Part shown: one piece after another, positions 26,818-35,307 of the stretch
Position numbering within the stretch: the stretch's first letter is position 1
Layout: every line of letters starts with the position of its first letter
Translations under genes and position numbers: made by a program
The notes under the pieces: generated by a model
Database searches by the model: none
Told to the model about the DNA's origin: nothing
What the model saw: only the letters and a program-made list of their open reading frames with translations
Source of the DNA: Photobacterium angustum
Lineage (GTDB): Bacteria > Pseudomonadota > Gammaproteobacteria > Enterobacterales > Vibrionaceae
Direction: 5' to 3'
Length of the DNA stretch: 64,000 nucleotides
NCBI RefSeq assembly: GCF_002954615.1
Contig: NZ_MSCJ01000001.1
Coordinates: 930,001 to 994,000, forward strand

Positions 26818-29727
26818 ATGTCTACACTTTTTAATTTTGGCGACACTGATTTATCAACAACAGTGCCTGTTGTTAATGGTTTATATGACTTAACGCTTGA
26901 TGAATTGTTATTAAGCCAAGAGCACTATGAATCGGATGTACGCTCATACCCAAGACGTTTACCTTTAGCAATAGCGAAAGCAGCAGGTGTATTAGTTGAA
27001 GATACTCGTGGGCAATTGTTTATTGATTGCCTAGCTGGGGCTGGAACACTAGCACTTGGCTATAATCACCCAGAAATTAATAAGTCAATTGTTGACCAAT
27101 TAGAATCAGGCTTACCATATCAAACGCTGGATATCACAACGGTTGCTAAAGATAAATTTATTAAGCAATTGTTGAGCTTTTTACCCGAGTCGTTTGCGAA
27201 TAATGCTTGTGTACAGTTTTGTGGCCCTACAGGGGCTGATGCCGTAGAAGCTGCGATTAAACTAGCCAAACAAACAACAGGTAGAAATACCATGGCAGCT
27301 TTTCATGGTGCTTATCATGGAATGACAAATGGCACGATGGCTATGATGGGAAATTTAAACACTAAATCTCGCCGTCAAGGGTTAATGGCTGATGTACATT
27401 TCCTGCCATTCCCATATTCATTACGCTGTCCGTATGGTTTGTCTGGCGATGAAGGCGCAAAACAAAGCTTACGTTATATCGAACATATGCTGAGTGACGA
27501 TGAAAGCGGAATTCAAAAACCTGCAGCCATCATTGTAGAGCCTGTTCAAGGTGAGGGCGGGGTTATTCCCGCACCTGCTTTTTGGCTGCGAGAATTACGT
27601 CGAATAACGCAAGAGCATGGCATTCTACTTATCTTTGATGAGATCCAATGCGGTATTGGTAAAACTGGTCACAATTTTGCGTTTGAAGAATCAGGTATCA
27701 CGCCAGATATTCTTTGTTTATCAAAAGCGGTGGGCGGTGGTTTGCCAATGTCAGTCCTTGTTTTTAATAAAGAGATTGATAGTTGGAACCCTGGAGAGCA
27801 TACCGGCACATTTCGTGGCAACCAGTTAGCGATGGCAACAGGCGCTAAAACGTTAGAAATTATCGAACGAGACGGTTTAGTTGAGCATGCTCACAAAGCC
27901 GGTATGTATCTGCGTCGCGGTTTAGAAAAAGTGGCAGCACAAACAAGCTGTATTGCTGAAGTGCGCGGTAAAGGCTTAATGCTGGGCATCGAAATTGTCC
28001 AACCTGATGGTAGTAAGAATAAGTTTGATGAGCCGATCGCCGATCCTGAGTTAACCGCTGCGATTCAACGCTCTGCATTAGAGCGCGGTTTGATTATTGA
28101 AAAAGGTGGGCGTCAAGGCTCGGTATTACGCTTTTTACCGCCTCTTATCATTAGCTTTGAACAACTTGATTTTGTGATTAATACGGTTAAAGAGGCTATT
28201 GAGGTACATGTTGAACCGATTGAACAAGGATTGGTTTTAGAGTCGGATAATAAAGCGAATTGGAAAGAGTACTTTATTCAAACGGGTAAAGGCGGATCTG
28301 AGAGCTTTGAAACGGCACTGAATCAAACGACTCAAGTGCTAAAAAAGGTCTTTGAACAAACTAATCAGCCTTATTCAGGGATGGATCCTCAATTATTAAA
28401 AACGCTTATAAATGGTATTGATTTAAATCAGCCTCAGTCCTCACTTGATGCCGTGATTGATCAAACAGGCGATCTTATCGCGAAGCACTCAATTATGGTG
28501 CAACATCCGCATTGTATTGCGCATTTACATACTCCGCCACTTGTCCCAGCTATTGCTGCAGAAGCTTTTATTGCCGCATTGAATCAGTCAATGGATTCAT
28601 GGGATCAGGCCAGTGCAGCAACGTTTGTTGAACAGAAAATCGTTGATTGGTTGTGTGATGTTTATCAATTAGGCCAACAAGCAGATGGTGTGTTTACCAG
28701 TGGGGGAACGCAAAGTAATCTGATGGGATTATTGTTAGCACGTGATTGGGCTGCCGACACTATCTCTGGCCATAATATTCAGCAACAAGGTTTGCCATCA
28801 TACGCGGATAAACTACGTATATTATGCTCGAAAAAGTCCCATTTCACCGTCCAAAAATCAGCGTCGTTGATGGGGCTTGGTGAACAATCTGTTGTCTGTG
28901 TTGATACCAATCCTGATGGCACTATTCAATTGGCATCATTGATTACCACTATTGAAGCTTTAAAAGCAGATGATCTTATTCCGTTTGCCGTTATTGGCAC
29001 TGCTGGGACAACAGATCACGGTGCAATTGATGATCTTACCGGATTGGCAGACATTTCCGCTCGTCACAATCTTTGGTTCCATGTTGATGGCGCATACGGT
29101 GGTGCACTTATTTTAAGTCGTCATCAAAGTCGTTTACATGGTATTGAAAAAGCGGATTCTTTAAGCGTCGATTTTCATAAACTTTTCTTTCAGCCGATTA
29201 GCTGTGGTGCAGTATTAGTGAAAGATAAAGCGCACTTTAAATACCTGCTCCATCATGCAGACTATCTTAATCGTGAAGATGATTTACTGCCAAATTTAGT
29301 GGATAAATCAATAGCAACAACTAAGCGTTTTGATGCTTTAAAAGTGTTAATGACAATGCAAAGCGTTGGCGCTGATGCATTAGGTGAAATGTACGACCAT
29401 CTTATTAATCAAACGCAACATGTCGCCGATTTAGTTAATCAACAACCGCAATTTGAGTTATTGGCCGATCCTGCTTTATCGACAGTGTTATTCCGTTTTG
29501 TAGGTGAAGGAGCAAACTTAAATGAGCAACAACTTAACCAACTAAATAAACAATTGCGCATAGATGCCTTAGTGCAAGGGCAAGCCGTACTGGGTGAAAC
29601 CGTTGTTGACGATAAAGTGGCATTAAAGTTCACGATTTTAAACCCGTGTTTAACTATTAACGATTTCAGAACCTTATTGAATAAAGTCTCTCAATTAGGT
29701 CAATCGCTATTGTCTTTAACTCAGTAA
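26818..29727 (+). CDS. Fused L-2,4-diaminobutyrate aminotransferase / decarboxylase
   Basis: 969 residues. N-terminal half (1-460) is a class III PLP aminotransferase making 2,4-diaminobutyrate from aspartate semialdehyde: FHGAYHGMTNG, LLIFDEIQCGIGKTG and PLP lysine in CLSKAVGGGLPMSV. C-terminal half (480-969) is a group II PLP decarboxylase making 1,3-diaminopropane: HVDGAYGGALILS and PLP lysine in SVDFHKLFFQP. Such fusions are known from Vibrio norspermidine clusters (V. cholerae VC1625, similar length). First enzyme gene of the operon; the next gene starts 40 bp on. Cytoplasmic. Both active-site lysines are intact, so both halves should be active. Confidence 0.95.
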   Translation: MSTLFNFGDTDLSTTVPVVNGLYDLTLDELLLSQEHYESDVRSYPRRLPLAIAKAAGVLVEDTRGQLFIDCLAGAGTLALGYNHPEINKSIVDQLESGLPYQTLDITTVAKDKFIKQLLSFLPESFANNACVQFCGPTGADAVEAAIKLAKQTTGRNTMAAFHGAYHGMTNGTMAMMGNLNTKSRRQGLMADVHFLPFPYSLRCPYGLSGDEGAKQSLRYIEHMLSDDESGIQKPAAIIVEPVQGEGGVIPAPAFWLRELRRITQEHGILLIFDEIQCGIGKTGHNFAFEESGITPDILCLSKAVGGGLPMSVLVFNKEIDSWNPGEHTGTFRGNQLAMATGAKTLEIIERDGLVEHAHKAGMYLRRGLEKVAAQTSCIAEVRGKGLMLGIEIVQPDGSKNKFDEPIADPELTAAIQRSALERGLIIEKGGRQGSVLRFLPPLIISFEQLDFVINTVKEAIEVHVEPIEQGLVLESDNKANWKEYFIQTGKGGSESFETALNQTTQVLKKVFEQTNQPYSGMDPQLLKTLINGIDLNQPQSSLDAVIDQTGDLIAKHSIMVQHPHCIAHLHTPPLVPAIAAEAFIAALNQSMDSWDQASAATFVEQKIVDWLCDVYQLGQQADGVFTSGGTQSNLMGLLLARDWAADTISGHNIQQQGLPSYADKLRILCSKKSHFTVQKSASLMGLGEQSVVCVDTNPDGTIQLASLITTIEALKADDLIPFAVIGTAGTTDHGAIDDLTGLADISARHNLWFHVDGAYGGALILSRHQSRLHGIEKADSLSVDFHKLFFQPISCGAVLVKDKAHFKYLLHHADYLNREDDLLPNLVDKSIATTKRFDALKVLMTMQSVGADALGEMYDHLINQTQHVADLVNQQPQFELLADPALSTVLFRFVGEGANLNEQQLNQLNKQLRIDALVQGQAVLGETVVDDKVALKFTILNPCLTINDFRTLLNKVSQLGQSLLSLTQ

Positions 29728-29767
29728 GACAACCACACAGATAAATGAATTTAGAAGGAAATAAATA

Positions 29768-31012
29768 ATGGCTATTTTACAAATTGGTGCTGGTGGTGTT
29801 GGCTGGGTTGTCGCACATAAAGCGGCGCAAAATAATGACGTACTTGGCGATATTACATTAGCTTCTCGTACAATTGGCAAATGTGAAAAGATCATTAGCT
29901 CGATTGATAAGAAAAATAATTTAAAAGACCCGACAAAAACAATTCAAGCACGTGCTGTCAATGCAGACGATGTTGATGCATTAGTTGCTTTAATTGAAGA
30001 CGTGAAACCTGATTTGGTTATTAATGCAGGGCCTCCGTGGGTTAATATGTCGATAATGGAAGCGTGCTATCAAGCGAAAGTTTCATATCTCGATACCTCT
30101 GTTGCTGTTGATTTATGCTCTGAAGGTCAACAAGTGCCTCAAGCTTATGATTGGCAATGGGGTTACCGTGAGAAATTTAAGCAAGCAGGTATTACAGGTA
30201 TTTTAGGCGCGGGTTTTGATCCTGGTGTAGTGAGTGTTTTTGCAGCGTATGCAGTAAAGCATTTGTTTGATGAAATCGACTCCATTGATGTAATGGATGT
30301 CAATGCAGGCGATCACGGTAAGAAGTTTGCGACTAACTTTGATCCAGAAACCAATATGTTAGAAATCCAAGGCGATTCTTTCTATTGGGAAAATGGTGAG
30401 TGGAAACAAGTGGGCTGCCATAGCCGTATGCTTGAATTTGATTTCCCGCTGGTGGGAAAACATAAAGTTTATTCTATGGCGCATGATGAAGTGCGTTCAA
30501 TGCAGGAATTTATTCCGGCAAAGCGTATTGAATTTTGGATGGGCTTTGGTGATAAATACCTAAATTATTTCAATTGTATGCGTGATATTGGCTTATTAAG
30601 TCCAGATCCACTAACGCTGCATGATGGCACTGTTGTACAACCTCTTCATGTTTTAAAAGCGTTATTGCCTGATCCGACATCATTAGCGCCGGGTTACACA
30701 GGAAAAACCTGTATAGGCACATGGGTCCAAGGCAAGAAAGAAGGCAAAGAACGCAGTGTGTTTATCTATAACAATGCTGATCATGAAGTGGCGTATGAAG
30801 ATGTAGAGCATCAAGCAATTTCATACACAACAGGTGTTCCTGCTATTACTGCCGCATTACAGTTCTTTAATGGTAAATGGGCGGATAAAGGTGTGTTCAA
30901 TATGGAGCAGCTAGATCCAGACCCATTCTTAGCGACAATGCCAACTATTGGTTTAGATTGGCATGTACAAGAATTGCCCGTCGGTCAGCCTGATATTCAA
31001 ATTTTAAAATAA
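29768..31012 (+). CDS. Carboxynorspermidine synthase (dehydrogenase)
   Basis: 414 residues, saccharopine dehydrogenase-like: N-terminal Rossmann motif ILQIGAGGVGWVVAHKAA (3-20), then NAGPPWVNMSIMEACYQ, GAGFDPGVVSVFAAYA and GYTGKTCIGTWVQG. Condenses 1,3-diaminopropane with aspartate semialdehyde and reduces the product with NADPH to carboxynorspermidine. Placed between the diaminobutyrate fusion (40-bp gap) and nspC (79-bp gap with a hairpin), the order known from Vibrio. GAAGGAAAT ribosome site before the ATG. Confidence 0.94.
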   Translation: MAILQIGAGGVGWVVAHKAAQNNDVLGDITLASRTIGKCEKIISSIDKKNNLKDPTKTIQARAVNADDVDALVALIEDVKPDLVINAGPPWVNMSIMEACYQAKVSYLDTSVAVDLCSEGQQVPQAYDWQWGYREKFKQAGITGILGAGFDPGVVSVFAAYAVKHLFDEIDSIDVMDVNAGDHGKKFATNFDPETNMLEIQGDSFYWENGEWKQVGCHSRMLEFDFPLVGKHKVYSMAHDEVRSMQEFIPAKRIEFWMGFGDKYLNYFNCMRDIGLLSPDPLTLHDGTVVQPLHVLKALLPDPTSLAPGYTGKTCIGTWVQGKKEGKERSVFIYNNADHEVAYEDVEHQAISYTTGVPAITAALQFFNGKWADKGVFNMEQLDPDPFLATMPTIGLDWHVQELPVGQPDIQILK

Positions 31013-31025
31013 GATAATCCTATTG

Positions 31026-31065
31026 AAGCGAGCTTGTATGATGATCCAAGCTCGCTTTCTTATTT
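31026..31065 (+). terminator. Intercistronic hairpin between the carboxynorspermidine genes
   Basis: AAGCGAGCTTG (31026-31036) pairs perfectly with CAAGCTCGCTT (31047-31057), followed by TCTTATTTCT. It is a terminator-like element inside the operon, probably a partial terminator or an RNA-stabilising end that lowers nspC relative to upstream genes. Confidence 0.7.
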
Positions 31066-31091
31066 CTACATAAAAAGAAGAGAAAACCATC

Positions 31092-32210
31092 TTGAAAACG
31101 CCTTACTTCATGATTGATGAGCAGAAGCTGATCGATAATTTAGAGCAAGCCAAAAAGTTAAAACAATTGTCTGGTGTAAAACTGGTACTCGCGTTGAAGT
31201 GTTTTTCAACATGGGGTGTGTTTGATGTCATGAAGCCTTATCTTGACGGTACAACCAGTAGCGGACCATTTGAAGTCAGGTTAGGTGCTGAAAAATTTGG
31301 TGGTGAAACTCATGCTTATAGCGTTGGATATAGCCAAGAAGATGTAGAAGAGGTACTAGAGCACTGTAATAAAATTATTTTTAACTCCGTTTCTCAATTG
31401 CAAGCCCATCGCCATTTGGCTGACGGCAAGGCGTCAGTTGGCCTACGTTTAAATCCGGGGATAAGTTGTGCAGGGCAAGATTTAGCTGATCCTGCTCGTC
31501 AGTATTCGCGTTTAGGAGTTCAAGAAAACCTATTAACAGATGGATTGTTTGATGATCTTGATGGCGCGATGTTTCATATGAACTGTGAAAATAAAAGTGC
31601 GGATGCGTTTATTGCGTTATTAGATTCTATATCAGAACGTTTTGGGCGTTATTTGGAAAAGCTTGATTGGGTGAGTTTAGGTGGCGGTGTTTTCTTCACT
31701 TGGCCTGATTACGAGTTAGAAAAGTTATCTATTGCATTAAAAGCATTTGCTTCACGATTTAATGTCCAATTATATCTAGAACCAGGCGAAGCCATTATTA
31801 CTCAAACGGCAGATTTAGTCGTGACGGTGGTTGATATTGTTGAAAATGAAATGAAAACGGCAATTGTAGATAGTGCGACAGAAGCGCATCGACTCGATAC
31901 ATTAATTTATAATGAGCCCGCCACAATTAGTGAAGCTTCTGAAAAGGGGAGTTATCAATACGTGATTGGTAGTTGTTCTTGTTTAGCGGGCGACCAATTC
32001 TGCGTAGCTAACTTTGAACAGCCATTAGTTATTGGACAGAAATTACACATAGCAGATAGTGCGGGATATACCATGGTGAAGCTTAATTGGTTTAATGGCT
32101 TAAGAATGCCTAGTATTTATTGCCGTAGAATCGATGGTGGCGTGGAAAAATTAAACGAATTCACTTATCAAGACTTTGAGTCTTCATTGTCGCGTTTTTC
32201 AATTTCGTAA
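31092..32210 (+). CDS. nspC: Carboxynorspermidine decarboxylase
   Basis: 372 residues, fold type III (alanine racemase-like) PLP decarboxylase. PLP lysine in [15 protein letters not shown] (about residue 36), [37 protein letters not shown], and the C-terminal active-site cysteine motif GSCSCLAGD. Converts carboxynorspermidine to norspermidine, the triamine used for biofilm control in Vibrio. TTG start with GAAGAG upstream gives [12 protein letters not shown], the usual N-terminus. Last gene of the operon. Confidence 0.96.
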   Translation: MKTPYFMIDEQKLIDNLEQAKKLKQLSGVKLVLALKCFSTWGVFDVMKPYLDGTTSSGPFEVRLGAEKFGGETHAYSVGYSQEDVEEVLEHCNKIIFNSVSQLQAHRHLADGKASVGLRLNPGISCAGQDLADPARQYSRLGVQENLLTDGLFDDLDGAMFHMNCENKSADAFIALLDSISERFGRYLEKLDWVSLGGGVFFTWPDYELEKLSIALKAFASRFNVQLYLEPGEAIITQTADLVVTVVDIVENEMKTAIVDSATEAHRLDTLIYNEPATISEASEKGSYQYVIGSCSCLAGDQFCVANFEQPLVIGQKLHIADSAGYTMVKLNWFNGLRMPSIYCRRIDGGVEKLNEFTYQDFESSLSRFSIS

Positions 32211-32321
32211 ATGAGAAAAAGTTAACAATTAAAGATTGTCTGGTTTTTGATCATTTACGGGCTGAAATATAGGTCGATGTAATGGAAAATGACCAATTAA
32301 ATAAAAAGTCATAATTTTTCG

Positions 32322-32349
32322 TTGACTGATTCTGTAAAATCAGTAAATT
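32322..32349 (+). promoter_or_regulatory. Promoter of the tRNA array
   Basis: TTGACT (32322-32327), 16-bp spacer, TAAATT (32344-32349), followed by a GC-rich stretch (GCAGCGGGG), typical of stringently controlled stable-RNA promoters. Confidence 0.55.
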
Positions 32350-32425
32350 ACACCACGTACCGCAGCGGGGTGACTCGCAAAGGACAAAAGATTCTGAAAA
32401 AGTTAACTTCTTCAGAAACAACGTT

Positions 32426-32499
32426 GGCGCGTTGGCAGAGTGGCTATGCAGCGGATTGCAAATCCGTGGACCTCGGTTCGACTCCGGGACGCGCCTCCA
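32426..32499 (+). tRNA. tRNA-Cys(GCA), copy 1
   Basis: 74 nt with encoded CCA. Acceptor GGCGCGT/ACGCGCC, anticodon GCA in the loop of CGGAT/ATCCG. First gene of the array. Confidence 0.97.
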
Positions 32500-32518
32500 T
32501 TATCTTATGAGAATCTAT

Positions 32519-32594
32519 GCGACACTAGCTCAGCTGGTAGAGCGCAACCTTGCCAAGGTTGAGGTCACGAGTTCGAACCTCGTGTGTCGCTCCA
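32519..32594 (+). tRNA. tRNA-Gly(GCC), copy 1
   Basis: 76 nt with CCA. Acceptor GCGACAC/GTGTCGC, anticodon GCC in AACCT/AGGTT. T-stem ACGAG/CTCGT, as in copy 4 but unlike copies 2 and 3. Confidence 0.97.
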
Positions 32595-32657
32595 AATTAA
32601 AGATTATGGCGAAAGCGGTAATCACAGATGGTGTCTAACCATCGCAAGAAATTGCGT
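32595..32657 (+). other. Folded Gly-Leu spacer, conserved in all four repeats
   Basis: The 63-nt spacer between tRNA-Gly and tRNA-Leu(UAA) is the same in all four units (also 32933-32995, 33272-33334, 33612-33674). It holds two hairpins: GATGG/CCATC around TGTCTAA, and CGCAA-GAAA-TTGCG, a 5-bp stem capped by a GNRA tetraloop directly before the Leu gene. It also holds an 11-codon ORF (MAKAVITDGV plus stop) with no ribosome site. Possibly a processing signal, or a small-RNA sponge like the leuZ spacer of E. coli. Confidence 0.6.
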
Positions 32658-32744
32658 GCCCCGGTGGTGGAATTGGTAGACACAAGGGATTTAAAATCCC
32701 TCGGCGTTCGCGCTGTGCCGGTTCAAGTCCGGCCCGGGGCACCA
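32658..32744 (+). tRNA. tRNA-Leu(UAA), copy 1
   Basis: 87 nt with CCA, long variable arm (CGGCGTTCGCGCTG). Acceptor GCCCCGG/CCGGGGC fully paired; anticodon TAA in GGGAT/ATCCC. Confidence 0.97.
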
Positions 32745-32763
32745 TCTAATTGAGAAGTAAAAT

Positions 32764-32837
32764 GGCGCGTTGGCAGAGTGGCTATGCAGCGGATTGCAAA
32801 TCCGTGGACCTCGGTTCGACTCCGGGACGCGCCTCCA
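32764..32837 (+). tRNA. tRNA-Cys(GCA), copy 2
   Basis: 74 nt, identical to copy 1. Confidence 0.97.
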
Positions 32838-32856
32838 TTCTCTTATGAGAATCTAT

Positions 32857-32932
32857 GCGACACTAGCTCAGCTGGTAGAGCGCAACCTTGCCAAGGTTGA
32901 GGTCATCGGTTCGAACCCGATGTGTCGCTCCA
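32857..32932 (+). tRNA. tRNA-Gly(GCC), copy 2
   Basis: 76 nt with CCA. T-stem ATCGG/CCGAT: three compensatory base-pair changes against copy 1, pairing kept. Confidence 0.97.
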
Positions 32933-32995
32933 AATTAAAGATTATGGCGAAAGCGGTAATCACAGATGGTGTCTAACCATCGCAAGAAATTGCGT

Positions 32996-33082
32996 GCCCT
33001 GGTGGTGGAATTGGTAGACACAAGGGATTTAAAATCCCTCGGCGTTCGCGCTGTGCCGGTTCAAGTCCGGCCCGGGGCACCA
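32996..33082 (+). tRNA. tRNA-Leu(UAA), copy 2
   Basis: 87 nt with CCA. Acceptor starts GCCCTGG, so one C-G pair of copy 1 becomes a T-G wobble; otherwise as copy 1. Confidence 0.96.
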
Positions 33083-33102
33083 TCTAATTGAGAAGTAAAA
33101 AT

Positions 33103-33176
33103 GGCGCGTTGGCAGAGTGGCTATGCAGCGGATTGCAAATCCGTGGACCTCGGTTCGACTCCGGGACGCGCCTCCA
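33103..33176 (+). tRNA. tRNA-Cys(GCA), copy 3
   Basis: 74 nt, identical to copy 1. Confidence 0.97.
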
Positions 33177-33195
33177 TTCTCTTGTGAGAATATAT

Positions 33196-33271
33196 GCGAC
33201 ACTAGCTCAGCTGGTAGAGCGCAACCTTGCCAAGGTTGAGGTCATCGGTTCGAACCCGATGTGTCGCTCCA
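33196..33271 (+). tRNA. tRNA-Gly(GCC), copy 3
   Basis: 76 nt with CCA. T-stem ATCGG/CCGAT as in copy 2. Confidence 0.97.
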
Positions 33272-33334
33272 AATTAAAGATTATGGCGAAAGCGGTAATC
33301 ACAGATGGTGTCTAACCATCGCAAGAAATTGCGT

Positions 33335-33421
33335 GCCCTGGTGGTGGAATTGGTAGACACAAGGGATTTAAAATCCCTCGGCGTTCGCGCTGTGCCGGTT
33401 CAAGTCCGGCCCGGGGCACCA
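33335..33421 (+). tRNA. tRNA-Leu(UAA), copy 3
   Basis: 87 nt with CCA, acceptor with the GCCCTGG wobble variant as in copy 2. Confidence 0.96.
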
Positions 33422-33442
33422 TCTAATTTGAGAAGTAAAAAT

Positions 33443-33516
33443 GGCGCGTTGGCAGAGTGGCTATGCAGCGGATTGCAAATCCGTGGACCTCGGTTCAACT
33501 CCGGGACGCGCCTCCA
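33443..33516 (+). tRNA. tRNA-Cys(GCA), copy 4
   Basis: 74 nt. One change from the other copies, TTCAACT for TTCGACT in the T-loop (purine kept), so it should still fold. Confidence 0.96.
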
Positions 33517-33535
33517 TTCTCTTATGAGAATCTAT

Positions 33536-33611
33536 GCGACACTAGCTCAGCTGGTAGAGCGCAACCTTGCCAAGGTTGAGGTCACGAGTTCGAACCTCGT
33601 GTGTCGCTCCA
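33536..33611 (+). tRNA. tRNA-Gly(GCC), copy 4
   Basis: 76 nt with CCA. T-stem ACGAG/CTCGT as in copy 1. Confidence 0.97.
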
Positions 33612-33674
33612 AATTAAAGATTATGGCGAAAGCGGTAATCACAGATGGTGTCTAACCATCGCAAGAAATTGCGT

Positions 33675-33761
33675 GCCCTGGTGGTGGAATTGGTAGACAC
33701 AAGGGATTTAAAATCCCTCGGCGTTCGCGCTGTGCCGGTTCAAGTCCGGCCCGGGGCACCA
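33675..33761 (+). tRNA. tRNA-Leu(UAA), copy 4
   Basis: 87 nt with CCA, GCCCTGG wobble variant as in copies 2 and 3. Confidence 0.96.
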
Positions 33762-33780
33762 TCTAATTGAGAAGTAAAAT

Positions 33781-33854
33781 GGCGCGTTGGCAGAGTGGCT
33801 ATGCAGCGGATTGCAAATCCGTGGACCTCGGTTCGACTCCGGGACGCGCCTCCA
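33781..33854 (+). tRNA. tRNA-Cys(GCA), copy 5
   Basis: 74 nt, identical to copy 1. It begins a truncated fifth unit that lacks Gly and Leu(UAA). Confidence 0.97.
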
Positions 33855-33869
33855 TTCTCTAAAATATAA

Positions 33870-33954
33870 GCCCGAGTGGTGAAATTGGTATACACGACGG
33901 ATTCAAAATCCGTTTCCTTCGGGAGTGACGGTTCAAGTCCGTCCTCGGGCACCA
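33870..33954 (+). tRNA. tRNA-Leu(CAA)
   Basis: 85 nt with CCA, acceptor GCCCGAG/CTCGGGC, anticodon CAA in CGGAT/ATCCG, long variable arm. Single-copy last gene of the array; its D-arm and body differ from Leu(UAA), so it is not a duplicate of it. Confidence 0.97.
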
Positions 33955-33965
33955 TTACAAACAAT

Positions 33966-33999
33966 AAAGCCTCAGCTCATGCTGGGGCTTTGTTGTTTC
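33966..33999 (+). terminator. Terminator of the tRNA array
   Basis: AAAGCCTCAGC, loop TCAT, GCTGGGGCTTT with one G-T pair, then GTTGTTT. Confidence 0.88.
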
Positions 34000-34449
34000 T
34001 AGTCTAATCAAAAAACTTAGCCCTGTCTTTTTCAGGTCAACGTCCTGTCCCATTCCGTTAAAACTATTTTGTAAAACTGCCGCTCCAGCTCATATCCGGT
34101 CGTGTTGAAAATTGATAGCAAATTCCAACATAGTCTAAAGCTTGTTAAGACGTTTAAATGTCCACATCTGATACTGCAAGGGGATATTGTAGTGATATGG
34201 TTGATAGGGTGGTGCTGCATTAAATTACGTAGTCTGTTTTCACGAGTTTATCGTTATGTTATCTCATTTAGTGTTTATTCATTAAAAAGTGAACTAACAT
34301 CGTTCTGAAACACGATAAGGGCATACTGATAAATCTAATCTTTTTGAAGAGATTAAGAATAAATTGATTTCAATACTTGTTAAAAACTCAAAGCAAGTGA
34401 TAATGCGATAAATTTAAAGTTTGTTTTGTAATTAATTTATGTAGGTGCA
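34000..34449. other. Intergenic region with possible decayed coding remnant
   Basis: No intact gene. On the minus strand around 34140-34220 a 30-codon open stretch bounded by stops on both sides reads PPYQPYHYNIPLQ then MWTFKRLNKL, which has the look of a protein C-terminus and may be a remnant. I cannot assign it. The right part is AT-rich and holds the promoter of the RIO kinase gene. Confidence 0.3.
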
Positions 34450-35307
34450 ATGAAGATACCCCCACGATTACAACCTCTTGTAGAGGATGGCCTTATTGAT
34501 GATGTTTTATCACAATTGATGAGTGGCAAAGAAGCTTCCGTATATGTTGTTCGCAGTGGTGGAAAAATCTGTTGCGCTAAAGTTTACAAAGAAATAGATC
34601 AACGTAGCTTTAAAAAAGCTGTCTCATATCGAGAAGGGCGGAAGGTACGTAATAGCCGTCGTGCACGAGCGATGGAAAAAGGTTCTAAGTTTGGCCGTGA
34701 TGAACAGGAAAAAGTGTGGCAGCAGGCTGAAGTTGACGCACTATCATTGTTAGCTAAAGCCGATATAAGGGCTCCTGTTCCTTATGGCTGTTTTGATGGC
34801 GTATTATTGATGGAGTTGATCACCGATGCAAATGGCAATGTTGCACCTCGACTCAACGATATCACGCTAACTAAAGATCAGGCACTACACCACCATGAGC
34901 TAATGATTAACTATGTTAAACGTATGCTATGCATCGGTCTTATTCATGGTGATTTATCAGAGTTTAATGTGTTAGTGGATGCCAATGGGCCTGTTATTAT
35001 CGATTTGCCGCAAGCAGTAGATGCTTCAGCCAATAACAACGCCAAATGGATGCTTGAGCGTGATGTTAAAAATATGGCTAACTATTATGGTCAATATGTA
35101 CCTGAGTTGCTTGATACACAATACGCAAAAGAAATGTGGGCATTATTTGAAGCTGGAACATTAAAGCCAGAAACTGAACTAACTGGTCTTTATGTTGAAA
35201 GCGATGCCGACGCAGATATTGATAGCGTGATGGCGGAAATTAATGCTGTGATGGAAGAAGCAGCATTACGTCGTGCTCGTATTGCTGAACAGGAAGAAAT
35301 AGACTAA
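34450..35307 (+). CDS. RIO1-family atypical serine protein kinase
   Basis: 285 residues. RIO kinase motifs in order: nucleotide loop LMSGKEASVYVV (about 22-33), catalytic-site lysine in CCAKVYKE, RIO-specific insert rich in basic residues (SYREGRKVRNSRRARAMEKG), catalytic loop HGDLSEFNVLV (about 166-176) and metal-binding IIDLPQAV. An acidic C-terminal tail follows (about 255-285). Bacterial members of this family are thought to be cytoplasmic kinases; targets are unknown. Transcribed alone after the tRNA array. Confidence 0.92.
   Translation: MKIPPRLQPLVEDGLIDDVLSQLMSGKEASVYVVRSGGKICCAKVYKEIDQRSFKKAVSYREGRKVRNSRRARAMEKGSKFGRDEQEKVWQQAEVDALSLLAKADIRAPVPYGCFDGVLLMELITDANGNVAPRLNDITLTKDQALHHHELMINYVKRMLCIGLIHGDLSEFNVLVDANGPVIIDLPQAVDASANNNAKWMLERDVKNMANYYGQYVPELLDTQYAKEMWALFEAGTLKPETELTGLYVESDADADIDSVMAEINAVMEEAALRRARIAEQEEID

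Larger units (their letters stand above)
32426..33854 (+). repeat. Tandem tRNA repeat array, unit about 339 bp
   Basis: Four complete copies of a Cys-Gly-Leu(UAA) unit begin at 32426, 32764, 33103 and 33443, with a fifth tRNA-Cys at 33781. Periods are 338, 339, 340 and 338 bp. Spacers are almost identical between copies, so the array arose by recent tandem duplication or is kept alike by gene conversion. The gene trio matches the E. coli glyW-cysT-leuZ operon in content. Confidence 0.95.

Noticed and set aside
32322..33655. Repeated short ORFs through the tRNA array (reading MAEWLCSGLQIRG and similar)
   Set aside because: They are translations of tRNA-Cys, tRNA-Gly and spacer sequence and repeat only because the tRNA units repeat.
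32426..33954. Regular repeats suggestive of a CRISPR array
   Set aside because: Repeat units are complete tRNA genes with cloverleaf folds and CCA ends, and spacers are identical instead of unique.
33870..34100. Integration site of a mobile element at tRNA-Leu(CAA)
   Set aside because: No duplicated tRNA 3' end, integrase or element boundary is present in the window.
34032..34220. 62-codon minus-strand ORF after the tRNA array
   Set aside because: No ribosome site and no recognisable protein pattern; the protein-like wording lies in another frame and is broken by stops.
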